Counted from the first letter of the stretch, positions 34,474-43,459 are shown. The stretch: DNA of 64,000 nt from CAZLBC01 sp964557575 (GCA_964557575.1 CAZLBC010000008.1:1-64000); one strand, 5' to 3'. Program-made: numbers and translations. Notes: a model not told the origin generated them from the letters alone.

Positions 34474-36810
34474 GTGGCACAGGAAACCGCAAAAAACGAG
34501 GATGCGCTCCGGGGCGGGTATAACTTCGGTACGTTCAAGGGCGTCTTCACCCCCAGTATCCTGACGATCCTCGGGGTGGTGATGTACCTCCGGTTCGGCT
34601 GGGCGGTCGGCAGCGTCGGGCTGACGAAGGCCCTGGTGATCATCACGATCGCGTCCGCCATCACCTTCCTCACCGGCCTGTCCCTCTCGGCCCTGGCGAC
34701 GAACATGAAGGTGGAGGGCGGCGGCGCCTACTACATCATCTCCCGCTCGCTCGGTCTGGAGGCCGGGGCCGCGGTCGGGTTGCCGCTCTTTTTCGCCCAG
34801 GCACTGGGCGTCTCATTCTACATCGCCGGCTTCTCGGAGTCCGTGGCCGCCGAGTACCCTCACCTGGTTGCCGGAATCGCCGAGTGGCTGAACCTCCCCG
34901 GTCCCGCGGCCGCATTTCTCGCAGTCCACGATGAGAAGGTGATCGGTCTTGTGGCGCTCCTGGTACTGACCGCCCTCGCCTACTTCTCGGCGGACCTGGC
35001 ACTGAAGACCCAGTTGATAATCATGGCCCTGATCACGGTATCGCTTGTCTCGCTCTTTTCCGGCAGCGACCCGACCGGCGGTATGCCGCCGGCGGTGTCC
35101 CCCGTCCAGAGGCTGCCCTTCTGGCCGGTCTTCGCCGTCATCTTTCCCGCCGTCACCGGTATCGAGGCCGGCATCGCGATGTCCGGCGATCTGAAGGACC
35201 CCGCGAAATCGCTGCCGCGGGGGACGATCGCGGCCGTGGTGACCGGCTACCTCGTCTACGTGCTCCTGATGGTCTTCCTCTGGTTTACAATCTCGAACCA
35301 CCGGCTGCTGGTCGACTACCCCCTGATCATGCGGTACGTGGCACGGTGGGGACTGCCGGTCCTGCTGGGTATCTGGGCGGCCTCCCTGTCGAGCACGATG
35401 GGCGCCCTGCTCGGGGCACCGCGGACGATGCAGGCCCTGGCCCGTGACCGGGTCCTGCCGGCGATCCTCGGCCGCGGATACGGAAAGGGAAACGATCCCC
35501 GCATCGCGACGGCCCTGGTGTTCTGCGTGGCGGGCGCGGGAATACTCCTGGGCGATCTGAACCGCATCAGCCAGGTCCTGTCGATGTTCTTCCTGACCTC
35601 CTACGGCGTGCTGAACCTCTCGGCCGGCCTCGAGGAACTGCTGGGCCCGCCCGCCTGGCGCCCCAAGTTCCGTGTGCACTGGGCGGTCTCCCTCGTCGGT
35701 TCCGCGGGCTGCTTTACCGCCATGTTCATGATAAACGCCGCGGCCTCCGCCGCGGCCATCGTGGTGGTGGGGGTCGTCTACTTCCTGATGGAGCGGCGCA
35801 ACCTCCGTGCCTGGTGGGGTGACCTGCGGCGGGGGCTGCTGATGCTGGTGGCCCGGAACGCCATCTACAGCCTCGCCCGCGGCGAACCCGACGAGCGGAC
35901 CTGGAAGCCGAACATACTCGCCCTGACCGGCGCCCCCGCGAACCGGTGGCACCTGGTCGAACTGGCGGGCTCGATCTCCCAGGACAAGGGCTTTCTCACG
36001 GTGGCGGCGATCGTACCGGAGGATACCGACGCGGAGCACGTCGCGGGCATCGAGGATGCCATCGGGAAATACCTCCAGCAGAAGGACGTCCCCGCGATCG
36101 TCAGGGTCTACCCGGCGGACTCCGCCCTTGCCGGGGCCGGCATGCTCGCCAAGACGTACGGCTACGGCCCGATTGCCCCGGACACGATCCTCCTCGGGAT
36201 AACGGAGAAGGAAGAGAACTACGGGCGGTTCGCCGAATTCATCATCTCCGCCGCCCGCCGGAAGCAGAACCTCGTGGTCTTCAGGGATGAGGATACGGAC
36301 GAAGGCTACGGCGGCGGCGAGAAGAAACAGGGCGGCGAGAAGGCGGAAGGCGAGGACCGGCCCGAACCGAAGCGGGAGCGGATCGATATCTGGTGGTACG
36401 GTTTTCGGCAGAACCTCGGGTACATGCTGGCGATCGCCTACCTGCTGTCCCGCAGCCCGGCGTGGCGCGGGGCCCGGATGTACCTCAAGCAGGTCGTCGA
36501 CAGGGAAGACGATATGCCGGATGCCCGGCAGCGACTGGAGACGTTTATCAGCGAGACGCGTCTGCCGGCCGCCGAGGCCGCGGTGATCCTGCGGGAGGAG
36601 GGAGACATCTTCAACACCATCCGCGCGCATTCCGATGGAGCGGACATGGTGTTTATGGGTATGCGAACGCCGGAGGCCGAAGAGCGCCCTGCCGATTACG
36701 GGGAGTACTACGCGGATCTCGTCGAGCGGACCCGCGGCATGCCGCCGACGGCCATGATCCTGGCCTCAGGCGAGACGGACTTCCACGCCATATTCGAGCG
36801 GTTGAAATAG
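34474..36810 (+). CDS. SLC12 (cation-chloride cotransporter)-like permease
   Basis: The protein has 778 residues and uses a GTG start. The first 450 residues contain about twelve membrane helices in APC-type order, with features of the cation-chloride cotransporter branch: FGTFKGVFTPSILTILGVVM, YLRFGWAVGSVGL, GGGAYYIISRSLGLEAGAAV, IFPAVTGIEAGIAMSGDLKD, SSTMGALLGAPRTMQALARD and KGNDPRIATALVFCVA. A long C-terminal cytosolic region (KPNILALTGAPANRWHLVEL, TYGYGPIAPDTILLGI, GADMVFMGMRTPEAEE) resembles the C-terminal domain of the eukaryotic proteins. Members move chloride with sodium or potassium; bacterial relatives are rare and little studied, and the ions here are not known. Confidence 0.88.
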   Translation: MAQETAKNEDALRGGYNFGTFKGVFTPSILTILGVVMYLRFGWAVGSVGLTKALVIITIASAITFLTGLSLSALATNMKVEGGGAYYIISRSLGLEAGAAVGLPLFFAQALGVSFYIAGFSESVAAEYPHLVAGIAEWLNLPGPAAAFLAVHDEKVIGLVALLVLTALAYFSADLALKTQLIIMALITVSLVSLFSGSDPTGGMPPAVSPVQRLPFWPVFAVIFPAVTGIEAGIAMSGDLKDPAKSLPRGTIAAVVTGYLVYVLLMVFLWFTISNHRLLVDYPLIMRYVARWGLPVLLGIWAASLSSTMGALLGAPRTMQALARDRVLPAILGRGYGKGNDPRIATALVFCVAGAGILLGDLNRISQVLSMFFLTSYGVLNLSAGLEELLGPPAWRPKFRVHWAVSLVGSAGCFTAMFMINAAASAAAIVVVGVVYFLMERRNLRAWWGDLRRGLLMLVARNAIYSLARGEPDERTWKPNILALTGAPANRWHLVELAGSISQDKGFLTVAAIVPEDTDAEHVAGIEDAIGKYLQQKDVPAIVRVYPADSALAGAGMLAKTYGYGPIAPDTILLGITEKEENYGRFAEFIISAARRKQNLVVFRDEDTDEGYGGGEKKQGGEKAEGEDRPEPKRERIDIWWYGFRQNLGYMLAIAYLLSRSPAWRGARMYLKQVVDREDDMPDARQRLETFISETRLPAAEAAVILREEGDIFNTIRAHSDGADMVFMGMRTPEAEERPADYGEYYADLVERTRGMPPTAMILASGETDFHAIFERLK

Positions 36811-36877
36811 GGGAGATTATTACTGAATTATGCTAAAAAGGGGTTGAATATTACTCTAAAGGGTTATATTATTACTT
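36811..36877 (+). repeat. Imperfect direct repeats upstream of the toxin-antitoxin pair
   Basis: Three imperfect copies of a segment like GGG-TTATATTATTACT occur between the transporter stop and the toxin start. The first runs into GAATTATG and the third into TATGAATTATCG at the toxin start codon. Repeats here may be the autoregulatory site of the toxin-antitoxin operon; this is a guess from position. The region is AT-rich compared with the rest of the window. Confidence 0.35.
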
Positions 36878-37144
36878 ATGAATTATCGAGTATTTATCAA
36901 GAAGAAGGTAAACCGCGGGCTGCGGAAACTCCCCGCGAATGTACAGAAACTCTTTTATCTGTTGGTTGAAGATTTGAAGGCTGATGGCCCGATCCAGAAA
37001 AGCTGGAATAACTTCTCCCCGCTCGGTGAAGACAGGTACCACTGTCATCTGAATTACCGGTACGTGGCCTGTTGGACGTGTTGCGCGGGAGAAATTGAAA
37101 TCGAGGTGTACTATGCTGGCTCTCGTGAAAAAGCCCCATATTGA
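36878..37144 (+). CDS. HigB/RelE-superfamily toxin
   Basis: This 88-residue protein has a RelE/ParE-superfamily look: MNYRVFIKKKVNRGLRKLPA, LFYLLVEDLKADGPIQKSWN, then YHCHLNYRYVACWTC and EIEIEVYYAGSREKAPY with the final basic residues that often act in mRNA cleavage. Toxins of this group are ribosome-dependent or free mRNA interferases, held inactive by a cognate antitoxin. The antitoxin gene starts inside this gene's 3' end (32-base overlap), the HigBA order with the toxin first. Composition is more AT-rich than the neighbours, suggesting transfer. Confidence 0.8.
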   Translation: MNYRVFIKKKVNRGLRKLPANVQKLFYLLVEDLKADGPIQKSWNNFSPLGEDRYHCHLNYRYVACWTCCAGEIEIEVYYAGSREKAPY

Positions 37145-37469
37145 GTTGTCTATCCATGGCGAGCACGCCGACGAGTTGATCGAATGGATCGGTAGAAAGT
37201 ACGATGTCAGTGTGCTTACCTCTGAACGTTCGGATAGTATTCCCGTCGAGGAAACCGATTTCTGGAAGGAAATGAATGCCAATCGCGTCGGCAACATGCT
37301 TGCGGCGGCGCGGCTCAAGGCGGGTCTGACGCAGGCACAGCTCGCCGAAAAGCTGAACATTCGTCAGAATATGATCAGCGATTACGAGCGGGGCAAACGC
37401 CGTCTTTCTCCGGATATGGCAAAGCGGCTCGCCGGAGCGCTGGGCATCGCGGTAGAGAGATTGTCGTGA
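37113..37469 (+). CDS. HigA-like antitoxin with XRE helix-turn-helix
   Basis: The protein is about 118 residues from the ATG at 37113, overlapping the toxin gene by 32 bases. The N-terminal 60 residues (HIELSIHGEHADELIEWIGR) would bind the toxin. The C-terminal part is a Cro/XRE-type HTH: NRVGNMLAAARLKAGLTQAQ, LAEKLNIRQNMISDYERGKR and AKRLAGALGI. It should neutralise the toxin and repress the shared promoter. An in-frame start at 37095 is possible. Confidence 0.85.
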   Translation: MLALVKKPHIELSIHGEHADELIEWIGRKYDVSVLTSERSDSIPVEETDFWKEMNANRVGNMLAAARLKAGLTQAQLAEKLNIRQNMISDYERGKRRLSPDMAKRLAGALGIAVERLS

Positions 37470-37521
37470 ACGGCGGGGGATCAATAGGTGCAGGAAAAAA
37501 TACCGGCGGGTAGGGGCCGAT

Positions 37522-37614
37522 TACTTTCGCGGCGGACACAGGCTCGACCTGCGAAAGAAGCGATGGTATCCCCTCAGCGAGTGGGCACCGACCTGCGGGC
37601 GGACCAGCGGGTAA
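37522..37614 (+). pseudogene. Decayed duplicate of the esterase 3' end
   Basis: This fragment encodes YFRGGHRLDLRKKRWYPLSE and then WAPTC before a stop. That is nearly the C-terminus of the exported esterase (YFRGGHGVGLRKERGYPLSE and WAPTC), and the DNA GGTATCCCCTCAGCGAGTGG plus the next 13 bases are identical to 34347-34379. There is no start, ribosome binding site or upstream homology, so it is a remnant of a local duplication or of a related gene lost during insertion of the accessory patch. The rest of 37470-37740 shows no gene. Confidence 0.75.
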
Positions 37615-37740
37615 AGATACGCCGGGCGCTGGAGGGTATGGATTGGTGATCCGCCGGACGCCGGTTGATGTGCTCCAGCGTCCATACCGCCTGTTAATCG
37701 TCCGGGGTTTGAATAACCGGGGTCATGATTCTCCGCGTTT

Positions 37741-39326
37741 CTAACTGTCTTCCTCAGGCAACGCCGGCAGGCCGGAGTCCTGCCACATTCGGCGGAGTTC
37801 ATGCTGTTCGTCCTCGGACGCAACCGAGAGTGTCGTTATGAAATCAGCGACGAGCTGTTGTGAAAAAGGGAAATCGTCGGTTTCGAGAAATCCCAGAGCT
37901 GCCGTGATGAACCAGCGCCCCGAATCCAGATGCGCTCCACGCTTTCGGTCCAGAATACCCAACTGGCCGCAGGTGATCGCGGCGCCGTGCTCGTTGCCCT
38001 GCCGCTCTGTGATCTCCAGTGACTTCCGGTACCATTTCTCCGCCTGCTGGAAATCGCGCTGTTCCTGCGCAATCGTGCCGAGCTGGTGGTAAATGCCGGC
38101 GGCGCCGTGCTCGTTTCCCTGCCGCTCCGTGATCTCCAGTGACTTCCGGTANNNNNNNNNNNNNNNNNNNNNNNNNNNNNNNNNNNNNNNNNNNNNNNNN
38201 NNNNNNNNNNNNNNNNNNNNNNNNNNNNNNNNNNNNNNNNNNNNNNNNNNNCGGCGGCGCCGTGCTCGTTTCCCTGCCGCTCCGTGATCTCCAGTGACTT
38301 CCGGTACCATTTCTCCGCCTGCTGGAAATCGCGCTGTTCCTGCGCAATCGTGCCGAGCTGGTGGTAAATGCCGGCGGCGCCGTGCTCGTTTCCCTGCCGC
38401 TCCGTGATCTCCAGTGACTTCCGGTAGGCCTTTTCGGCATCGTCGAAGCGTCTTTCATGAAACGCAACCGTACCAACATGGAAAAGACCCGTCGCTTCCA
38501 GGCCACGGTCTCCACGTTCTCGAGCGATGTGAAGAAGCTCATCGGCATGAGCGGCGAGTTCCCCCGGTCTTTGAAGCAGCGCATACAGTCCGCACAGGGC
38601 CGTCAGGAAACGATGCCGGTCGGCATCCGGGACGGCCTTGGGATCGATCCGTGCGGCAAGCGCCCGGGCGCGGGGCAGATCACGACCGGCCAGGGCCAGT
38701 CGGAGCATGGGAAGGTAGAAGTCCCGGGTCAGATCGCGTGGGCCTTCCCCCCGATCAATTGCCTGGGCCAGCCGTTGTTCCATACCGGACAATCGATCCC
38801 GAGCCACTGCGGGAGAAGGGAGGTCGTCTTCAAGGAAATCGGCCATCTGCTGCAGCTCACCTCGCGCCGTATCCGCGCCCCTGCGCGTATGTAATTTCAA
38901 CGGGATCCAGTCGGCCAGATGATCCGCAACGGTCAGGAGGCAATGATAACTGCCGGGAAGAAGCATGAAAATGAGGTGACATTTGAGTGCCCCCAGACGC
39001 TCCCGTTGCAGGTTCATCTCACGCCAGAACATATGGCGCCCCCGGTCGTCCTCAGCGTCCGTCTTGTCGACCACGAAGAGTGCGCCCTGCTGCGGCGGCC
39101 ACTCGGCCGTCACGTTACCCAGCGTCTCCACGAAGGAGGCTGCTTTGCCGGTCAGTGGTTTTGTCAGCAGGCGGGCAGGCCTCCCCTTCGCCTCAACGCT
39201 TGCACTCAGTTCACGAGCCAGGTCCAGGCCTTCGGCGGTTGTGGCGATCTCGACGGCCGTCATTGTCCGGGCAGGCACGGCCAGGGCATTGCGCAGGATG
39301 AATACGTCATTCTGCTGTTCGTTCAA
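37741..39326 (-). CDS. TPR protein, partner of the AAA ATPase; interrupted by an assembly gap
   Basis: The gene starts with TTG at 39326 (GGAAGG five bases upstream) and overlaps the ATPase stop by four bases. The N-terminal 200 residues have no clear enzyme motif, but FWREMNLQRERLGALKCHLI and MLLPGSYHCLLTVADHLADW resemble the segment that precedes TPRs in several bacterial STAND/TPR proteins. After about residue 290 there are TPRs with a 40-residue unit (YRKSLEITERQGNEHGAAGI then YHQLGTIAQEQRDFQQAEKW), almost identical between copies. The 100-N gap breaks the frame; the gene continues after it to the stop at 37741 (MWQDSGLPALPEEDS). The number of repeats is therefore unknown. Function unknown; possibly target recognition for the ATPase. 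Confidence 0.7.
37981..38426 (-). repeat. Near-identical 120-bp tandem repeats encoding TPRs
   Basis: The sequence GGCGCCGTGCTCGTTTCCCT and its following 30 bases start at 37981 (slightly diverged), 38101, 38256 and 38376. Neighbouring copies on each side of the gap are exactly 120 bases apart, and most are identical at DNA level. Such low divergence points to recent expansion or gene conversion, and it explains why the assembly broke here. Confidence 0.85.
38152..38251. other. Assembly gap of 100 N
   Basis: Exactly 100 N replace sequence inside the TPR tandem array. The repeat period is 120, and flanking copies begin at 38101 and 38256. The missing length should therefore be 65 bases plus any multiple of 120, not 100; this also restores the reading frame. 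Confidence 0.95.
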
Positions 39327-40672
39327 GACAACCTTCCCAGGGCCTTTAAATTATCGACGACTAATGGGTGAACACCGAACCAGCCCTTCCCGTTGTATTC
39401 GACCAGGGCGCACGATTTCAACAGCAGTTGGTTTGTTGTGTCGGTCACCGGTGACACGCGTTCGCCGTGTTCCTGTTTTGCCGCATATTCGGCCAGCCGG
39501 TCGTACAAGACGGTGACCGACGCCGGGCCGTCCTGGATTGGCTCGTACGGCAGTGTTATCTGCTGCCAGAACTCCCTGGCCAGTTGGTCGAGTCCGTAGT
39601 GAATGTGTTCGGTCTCAATGCGGTGTTTAATGCCGACCATACAGGCCACGGTATGCAATACCTCGAACGCGTGCCGTAACACGCCACCTGTTTTCATCAC
39701 CAGCAATGCAAGGGCGTCATCCGCGATCAGCGTTTCCTCTACACGCGAGAGTATGATATCTTTTACCACGTCGAAGCCATCAACCCGGCGGGCGGGAGGT
39801 TCGGTGACTTTGATCATCGGCAGTGAGATAACGTCATCGAAGTGGTGCCTGAACGCATTGACGTCGGGGGAGTGAAAAAGGAAAATGGGGATCGTGTAGA
39901 TGATGTTGGCTTGCACGCCAGTGAGCAGATTCACATTGTTGACGTAGATCTCCCGTGCCTGCTGGACGTCCAGCTTGTCCAGGTCCTCCACGACGACCAG
40001 CAATTCCCGGTCCTGCGGCAGCGCGTCCCGGACAGCCTCGATCACGGCATTCGCCTGCTGCAAGAGGTCGGCCGGGCGCTTGCGGAGCGTATAGACGGCC
40101 GTCTCTTCACTGTGCGAATCCAGCTTGATCTCCGCCCGGAATTTGGCGAACAATCCCACCAACTTGGCGAGAGGGGAGGCCGCCGCGTCAACCCCGGCGT
40201 CAACATCCAGTTTCGCCTGTCTGCTCTCCGTAGATTCCCGCGTCACGGTGCTGAAATAGTCGTATACGGATTCAAGGTCGGCACCACGGACCGCGAGATT
40301 CTCCCCTTGGGCGGCGGCGAGTACGCGTTCGGTGATGATAAGGATCAGATCTTCGGCATAGACCGAGGCCGGCGTCATCTCATTCAAAACCGAGAACGTC
40401 ACCGGCAGGTAGCGGGCACCCTGCTCAGTATGAAATTTATTCAGCTCGGTCGATTTGCCGCACCCACGGTGCCCGTAGAATAAAATCCGCGCGATGGCTT
40501 GGCCTTCCAAAGCCATCGCGAGGCGGCGGCGTGTGGACTGGTGGGGATCCCGGGCCCGGTCTGTCTCCACAAAGAAGGCCTCAAGCGCCGGGCCGCTCAG
40601 CGGCACCGGGCGGCAGACCGTGCGGATTTCTTCCAGGTTCCGGGCTTTTTTTGCTTCTGATGATTCAGCCAT
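39323..40672 (-). CDS. AAA/STAND-like ATPase of a two-gene accessory module
   Basis: The protein is about 449 residues from the ATG at 40672 (GGAG nine bases upstream); an ATG 42 bases further up is an alternative. Walker A G-H-R-G-C-G-K-S-T lies at about residues 67-75 and Walker B (LLVVVEDLDKLD) at about 223-234. The region ANIIYTIPIFLFHSPDVNAF follows in the sensor-1 position, and the C-terminal part (LLLKSCALVEYNGKGWFGVH) looks like a winged helix, as in ORC/Cdc6 or STAND-type ATPases. The gene overlaps the TPR gene by four bases, so the two are translationally coupled. It lies next to a toxin-antitoxin pair and a tRNA, a setting typical of defence or other accessory functions. The function itself is not known. 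Confidence 0.8.
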   Translation of the reverse strand: MAESSEAKKARNLEEIRTVCRPVPLSGPALEAFFVETDRARDPHQSTRRRLAMALEGQAIARILFYGHRGCGKSTELNKFHTEQGARYLPVTFSVLNEMTPASVYAEDLILIITERVLAAAQGENLAVRGADLESVYDYFSTVTRESTESRQAKLDVDAGVDAAASPLAKLVGLFAKFRAEIKLDSHSEETAVYTLRKRPADLLQQANAVIEAVRDALPQDRELLVVVEDLDKLDVQQAREIYVNNVNLLTGVQANIIYTIPIFLFHSPDVNAFRHHFDDVISLPMIKVTEPPARRVDGFDVVKDIILSRVEETLIADDALALLVMKTGGVLRHAFEVLHTVACMVGIKHRIETEHIHYGLDQLAREFWQQITLPYEPIQDGPASVTVLYDRLAEYAAKQEHGERVSPVTDTTNQLLLKSCALVEYNGKGWFGVHPLVVDNLKALGRLS

Positions 40673-40752
40673 ATCGGGCGTCTCCGTGCCATGACACCAT
40701 GCCGTTGGTGCCATTGTTACCGTAACATACTATATATGCAGGGGATTCTCAA

Positions 40753-40826
40753 TCGGGGTGGGGAGATTTGAACTCCCGGCCTCCTGCTCCCAAAGCAGGC
40801 GCTCTGCCAAGCTGAGCTACACCCCG
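40753..40826 (-). tRNA. tRNA-Pro (anticodon TGG)
   Basis: The minus strand folds as a complete 74-base tRNA: acceptor CGGGGTG/CACCCCG, D arm GCTC...GAGC, anticodon stem CCTGC/GCAGG around the loop TTTGGGA (anticodon TGG), variable loop AGGCC, T arm GGGAG/CTCCC with TTCAAAT, and discriminator A. CCA is not encoded. It lies 92 bases downstream of the pseudopilin cluster on the same strand and forms one border of the accessory patch at 36.8-40.7 kb. tRNA genes are frequent integration sites, but I see no duplicated 3' end. Confidence 0.95.
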
Positions 40827-40918
40827 CCGCACGGACCGGGTAATTGTGCCAGCGCACCGGCGGCGCGTCAAGACGCGCGGCGGCGGGTGAGTTGCCCGAA
40901 CCGCCGCCCGGCTTTCCC

Positions 40919-43459
40919 TCAATCCAGCCGGACGAAGATCGTGCGGGGCAGGGCGCCCGGGCGGGTGCAGATGCTGCGGTCGATAACGTCGAGGTAGTGC
41001 CACTCGCGGGTGCGGTCTCCGGCAAGCTCCTTCTGCACGGTGATGTAGGCCGCGAACGTGTTGCTCCGGGTGCAGACCAGGTTGCTGACGCGCCGGTAGA
41101 GCAGGTGCCGGACCGGCGGCCAGGCGGGACTGTCCCGGTCATACAGCGAGGCCGTGTATTCTTCGAGGGGCACGATCAGCTCCGCGGGGGTCAGGAAGCC
41201 CTCGAGTGCGTCGTACTTGTTCGTGTTTTCGTCGTCGCCCGACTCGTCGCCCCGGTGGGCCGACGTCGGCCGGCGGCGAAAGGCGACGATTGCCGCGGCC
41301 ACTTTTTCCGGATCGACCGCCTTCGTTTCACCCCGGAACTCGGGCGTCCCGTCGCCGTCGAGGTCGACGGCCGGCGCGAGGGCCGCCGGCCACGGCAGCC
41401 GCGCGAGCACCGCCGCCGGGGCGGTGTTGATGTTGATCCGGCCGTAGACGACCGGCTGCCGCCGTCCCGGGACCGGGCCGGGATCGGGTTCCAGCAGGTC
41501 GAACAGCTCGCCGATCAGCAGGGGCCAGGGGATGTCGGGGTATCGTCCGGAATCACAGAGGGTGTTGCCCGGCCCCTCATTCAGGAAGTCCAGCCGGCCC
41601 CGGCTGTCGGTGCGGGCATAGGCGCGAAGTTTTTCGGGAAGCGATGCGCTGTCGTCGGGACCGACGGCGTGGAGGGCCATCAGTTCGCCGAGGTCGACGA
41701 GGCCGGCGGATGTTGAGGCGCGGCGCGGAATGTGAAAGCCGGGCCGACAGTCGATATCTGCCGCGGCGAGTCTGTTTGGTCGGCCGAGGGTATGTATGGC
41801 GCCGGGTCCTTCGCCGGTCGTCTCGCGCTCCAGGGCCACGAGGTACCGCATGCGGGCGGGGTCCGTGTCACGGGCGGCCGCGGCCTGGCGGACGACCGAT
41901 GCGGGGCCGTCGGTGGGGGGCGCGGGATACCCGTCGGTCGAGACGGCTATGGCGTCCGCCGGTATAGACCTGCCGCCGATGTTCCGGACGAGCCGGGCCG
42001 CGTTTCCCTTGGATAAGTCGAGGCCGGGCATGACGTGGACCTCTCCGGCGGGCGGCGAGAAGCCGTCGGGGACCGCCGACGATAGCACGGTCGTCCAGGC
42101 CGGCGTTCCGGCAGGGAGATCAAGTTCGGCCCTGCCGGAGACGAGCGTGTAGGATGCGAGGTCGACGCGCCGGGGGTTGAATATCTCCACCGCGAAGACC
42201 GCCGCGGTTTCGCGGTACCCGCCGCCGGTATCCCGGTCGAACCACACCGAGACGAAGGCCTCGGAGAGGACCGGCTGGGGGACGATCCCGTAGACGCTGC
42301 CGCCGCCGGGGAGCGGAAGCTCGTAACTCTTATCCGGCCTGCGCCCGTCAATATACGCGCAGGTATTTGCCAGAAAATGGCTTATGTATTTTTCGACACG
42401 ATGGCCGGGACGGCCCGCGGCGGCCAGAAGCATATCCCGGACGAGGTCGACTTCGCGGGGCAGGTCGTCGGGGTTCAGCCGGAGGCGGCGGTTTCCGGCC
42501 GGGACGCGGAGGGCGGGGGTGACGGCGGCGCGGGTGGTCAGGTATTGTCGTATGGCGGCAGGCAGGGGGGCGCCGCCGCTGTCCGCGGTCGCCGCGCAGA
42601 AGCGTCCCGCTTTGAACGGCCGCTGCGGGGCGAGCCACCGGAAGTGGGGTTCCTCGTCGATGAAGAAGGGGGTGTACCCCGCGCCGGGGTCGGACAGCCG
42701 TGCGGCGCAGCAGGTGTAGAAATCCATGATCGTTCCGGGGTTGCCGTCTTCCCGCGCCGCGGCGATCAGGTCGTACGTGCCGCCGGCGCTGCCGCGAATG
42801 CGCACCGCCGCGGGGCAGGTGGGTCCGTCGAGGCCGGCGGAATCCGGCAGGGGGCCGCAGGCGGTATTGACGCACACCAGGCCGGAGAGGTCGATCAGCC
42901 GCACGGCGACGTCGTAGTCGCGGTTGCGGAAATCGACCACCTTGTCGGGCTGTCCGCGGTAGGCGTCGGGCACACCGTCGCCGTCCGTGTCGATATACCG
43001 CTTCGCGTCGGGGGGGATAACGACATCGTTGGTCTTGCTCGACCACGCCCCGTGGATGCGCGTCAGGTGAGGCCATGCGCCGTCCACTGCCTCCAGCGAC
43101 GCGAGGATGCCGTCGCAGCCGTCGTCCTCGTCGGCGGGGAAATCCATGTACCGCCGCCAGGCGTCGTTTCCGTCGGCAGTATCGTATACCGTACCGTACG
43201 GTTCCCCGTTCTCGCCGAGGTAGAGATCGGCGACCAGGCACCGCTCAAGGCGGTTCCGAATGCCCGTCGCGAGCCGGTCGGGCGTGTCGAGCCCCGCGGC
43301 GACCTCCGCGTGCCGGGCGTCCAGGCGGCAGACGAGCAGGAAGGTCACGGCGAGGAGTGCGATGATCGTGATCAGCGCCACGGCGATCAGGAGGGCGCCG
43401 CCCGTTCGGGTAACGCGGTAAGACGGGTCGCGCGATAATGTCAGTGTCCGACGGTGCAT
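40919..43459 (-). CDS. Oversized GspK-like minor pseudopilin, copy 1
   Basis: The protein is about 846 residues from the ATG at 43459, overlapping the upstream pseudopilin gene by 19 bases; typical GspK is near 330 residues. After a short basic leader there is one membrane helix (GGALLIAVALITIIALLAVT). GspK-type features follow in the second half, especially VVYGRININTAPAAVLARLP, the helix-hairpin motif of the family. An Asp-rich stretch (YIDTDGDGVPDAYRG) may bind calcium. The last part (NTFAAYITVQKEL) matches the second copy. It is the last gene of the cluster. In type II systems GspK caps the pseudopilus tip together with GspI and GspJ, which are the likely roles of the two genes just upstream. 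Confidence 0.85.
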   Translation of the reverse strand: MHRRTLTLSRDPSYRVTRTGGALLIAVALITIIALLAVTFLLVCRLDARHAEVAAGLDTPDRLATGIRNRLERCLVADLYLGENGEPYGTVYDTADGNDAWRRYMDFPADEDDGCDGILASLEAVDGAWPHLTRIHGAWSSKTNDVVIPPDAKRYIDTDGDGVPDAYRGQPDKVVDFRNRDYDVAVRLIDLSGLVCVNTACGPLPDSAGLDGPTCPAAVRIRGSAGGTYDLIAAAREDGNPGTIMDFYTCCAARLSDPGAGYTPFFIDEEPHFRWLAPQRPFKAGRFCAATADSGGAPLPAAIRQYLTTRAAVTPALRVPAGNRRLRLNPDDLPREVDLVRDMLLAAAGRPGHRVEKYISHFLANTCAYIDGRRPDKSYELPLPGGGSVYGIVPQPVLSEAFVSVWFDRDTGGGYRETAAVFAVEIFNPRRVDLASYTLVSGRAELDLPAGTPAWTTVLSSAVPDGFSPPAGEVHVMPGLDLSKGNAARLVRNIGGRSIPADAIAVSTDGYPAPPTDGPASVVRQAAAARDTDPARMRYLVALERETTGEGPGAIHTLGRPNRLAAADIDCRPGFHIPRRASTSAGLVDLGELMALHAVGPDDSASLPEKLRAYARTDSRGRLDFLNEGPGNTLCDSGRYPDIPWPLLIGELFDLLEPDPGPVPGRRQPVVYGRININTAPAAVLARLPWPAALAPAVDLDGDGTPEFRGETKAVDPEKVAAAIVAFRRRPTSAHRGDESGDDENTNKYDALEGFLTPAELIVPLEEYTASLYDRDSPAWPPVRHLLYRRVSNLVCTRSNTFAAYITVQKELAGDRTREWHYLDVIDRSICTRPGALPRTIFVRLD

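Noticed and set aside
37981..38426. 120-bp repeats as a CRISPR or satellite array
   Set aside because: They are in frame and encode TPR units of a larger protein.
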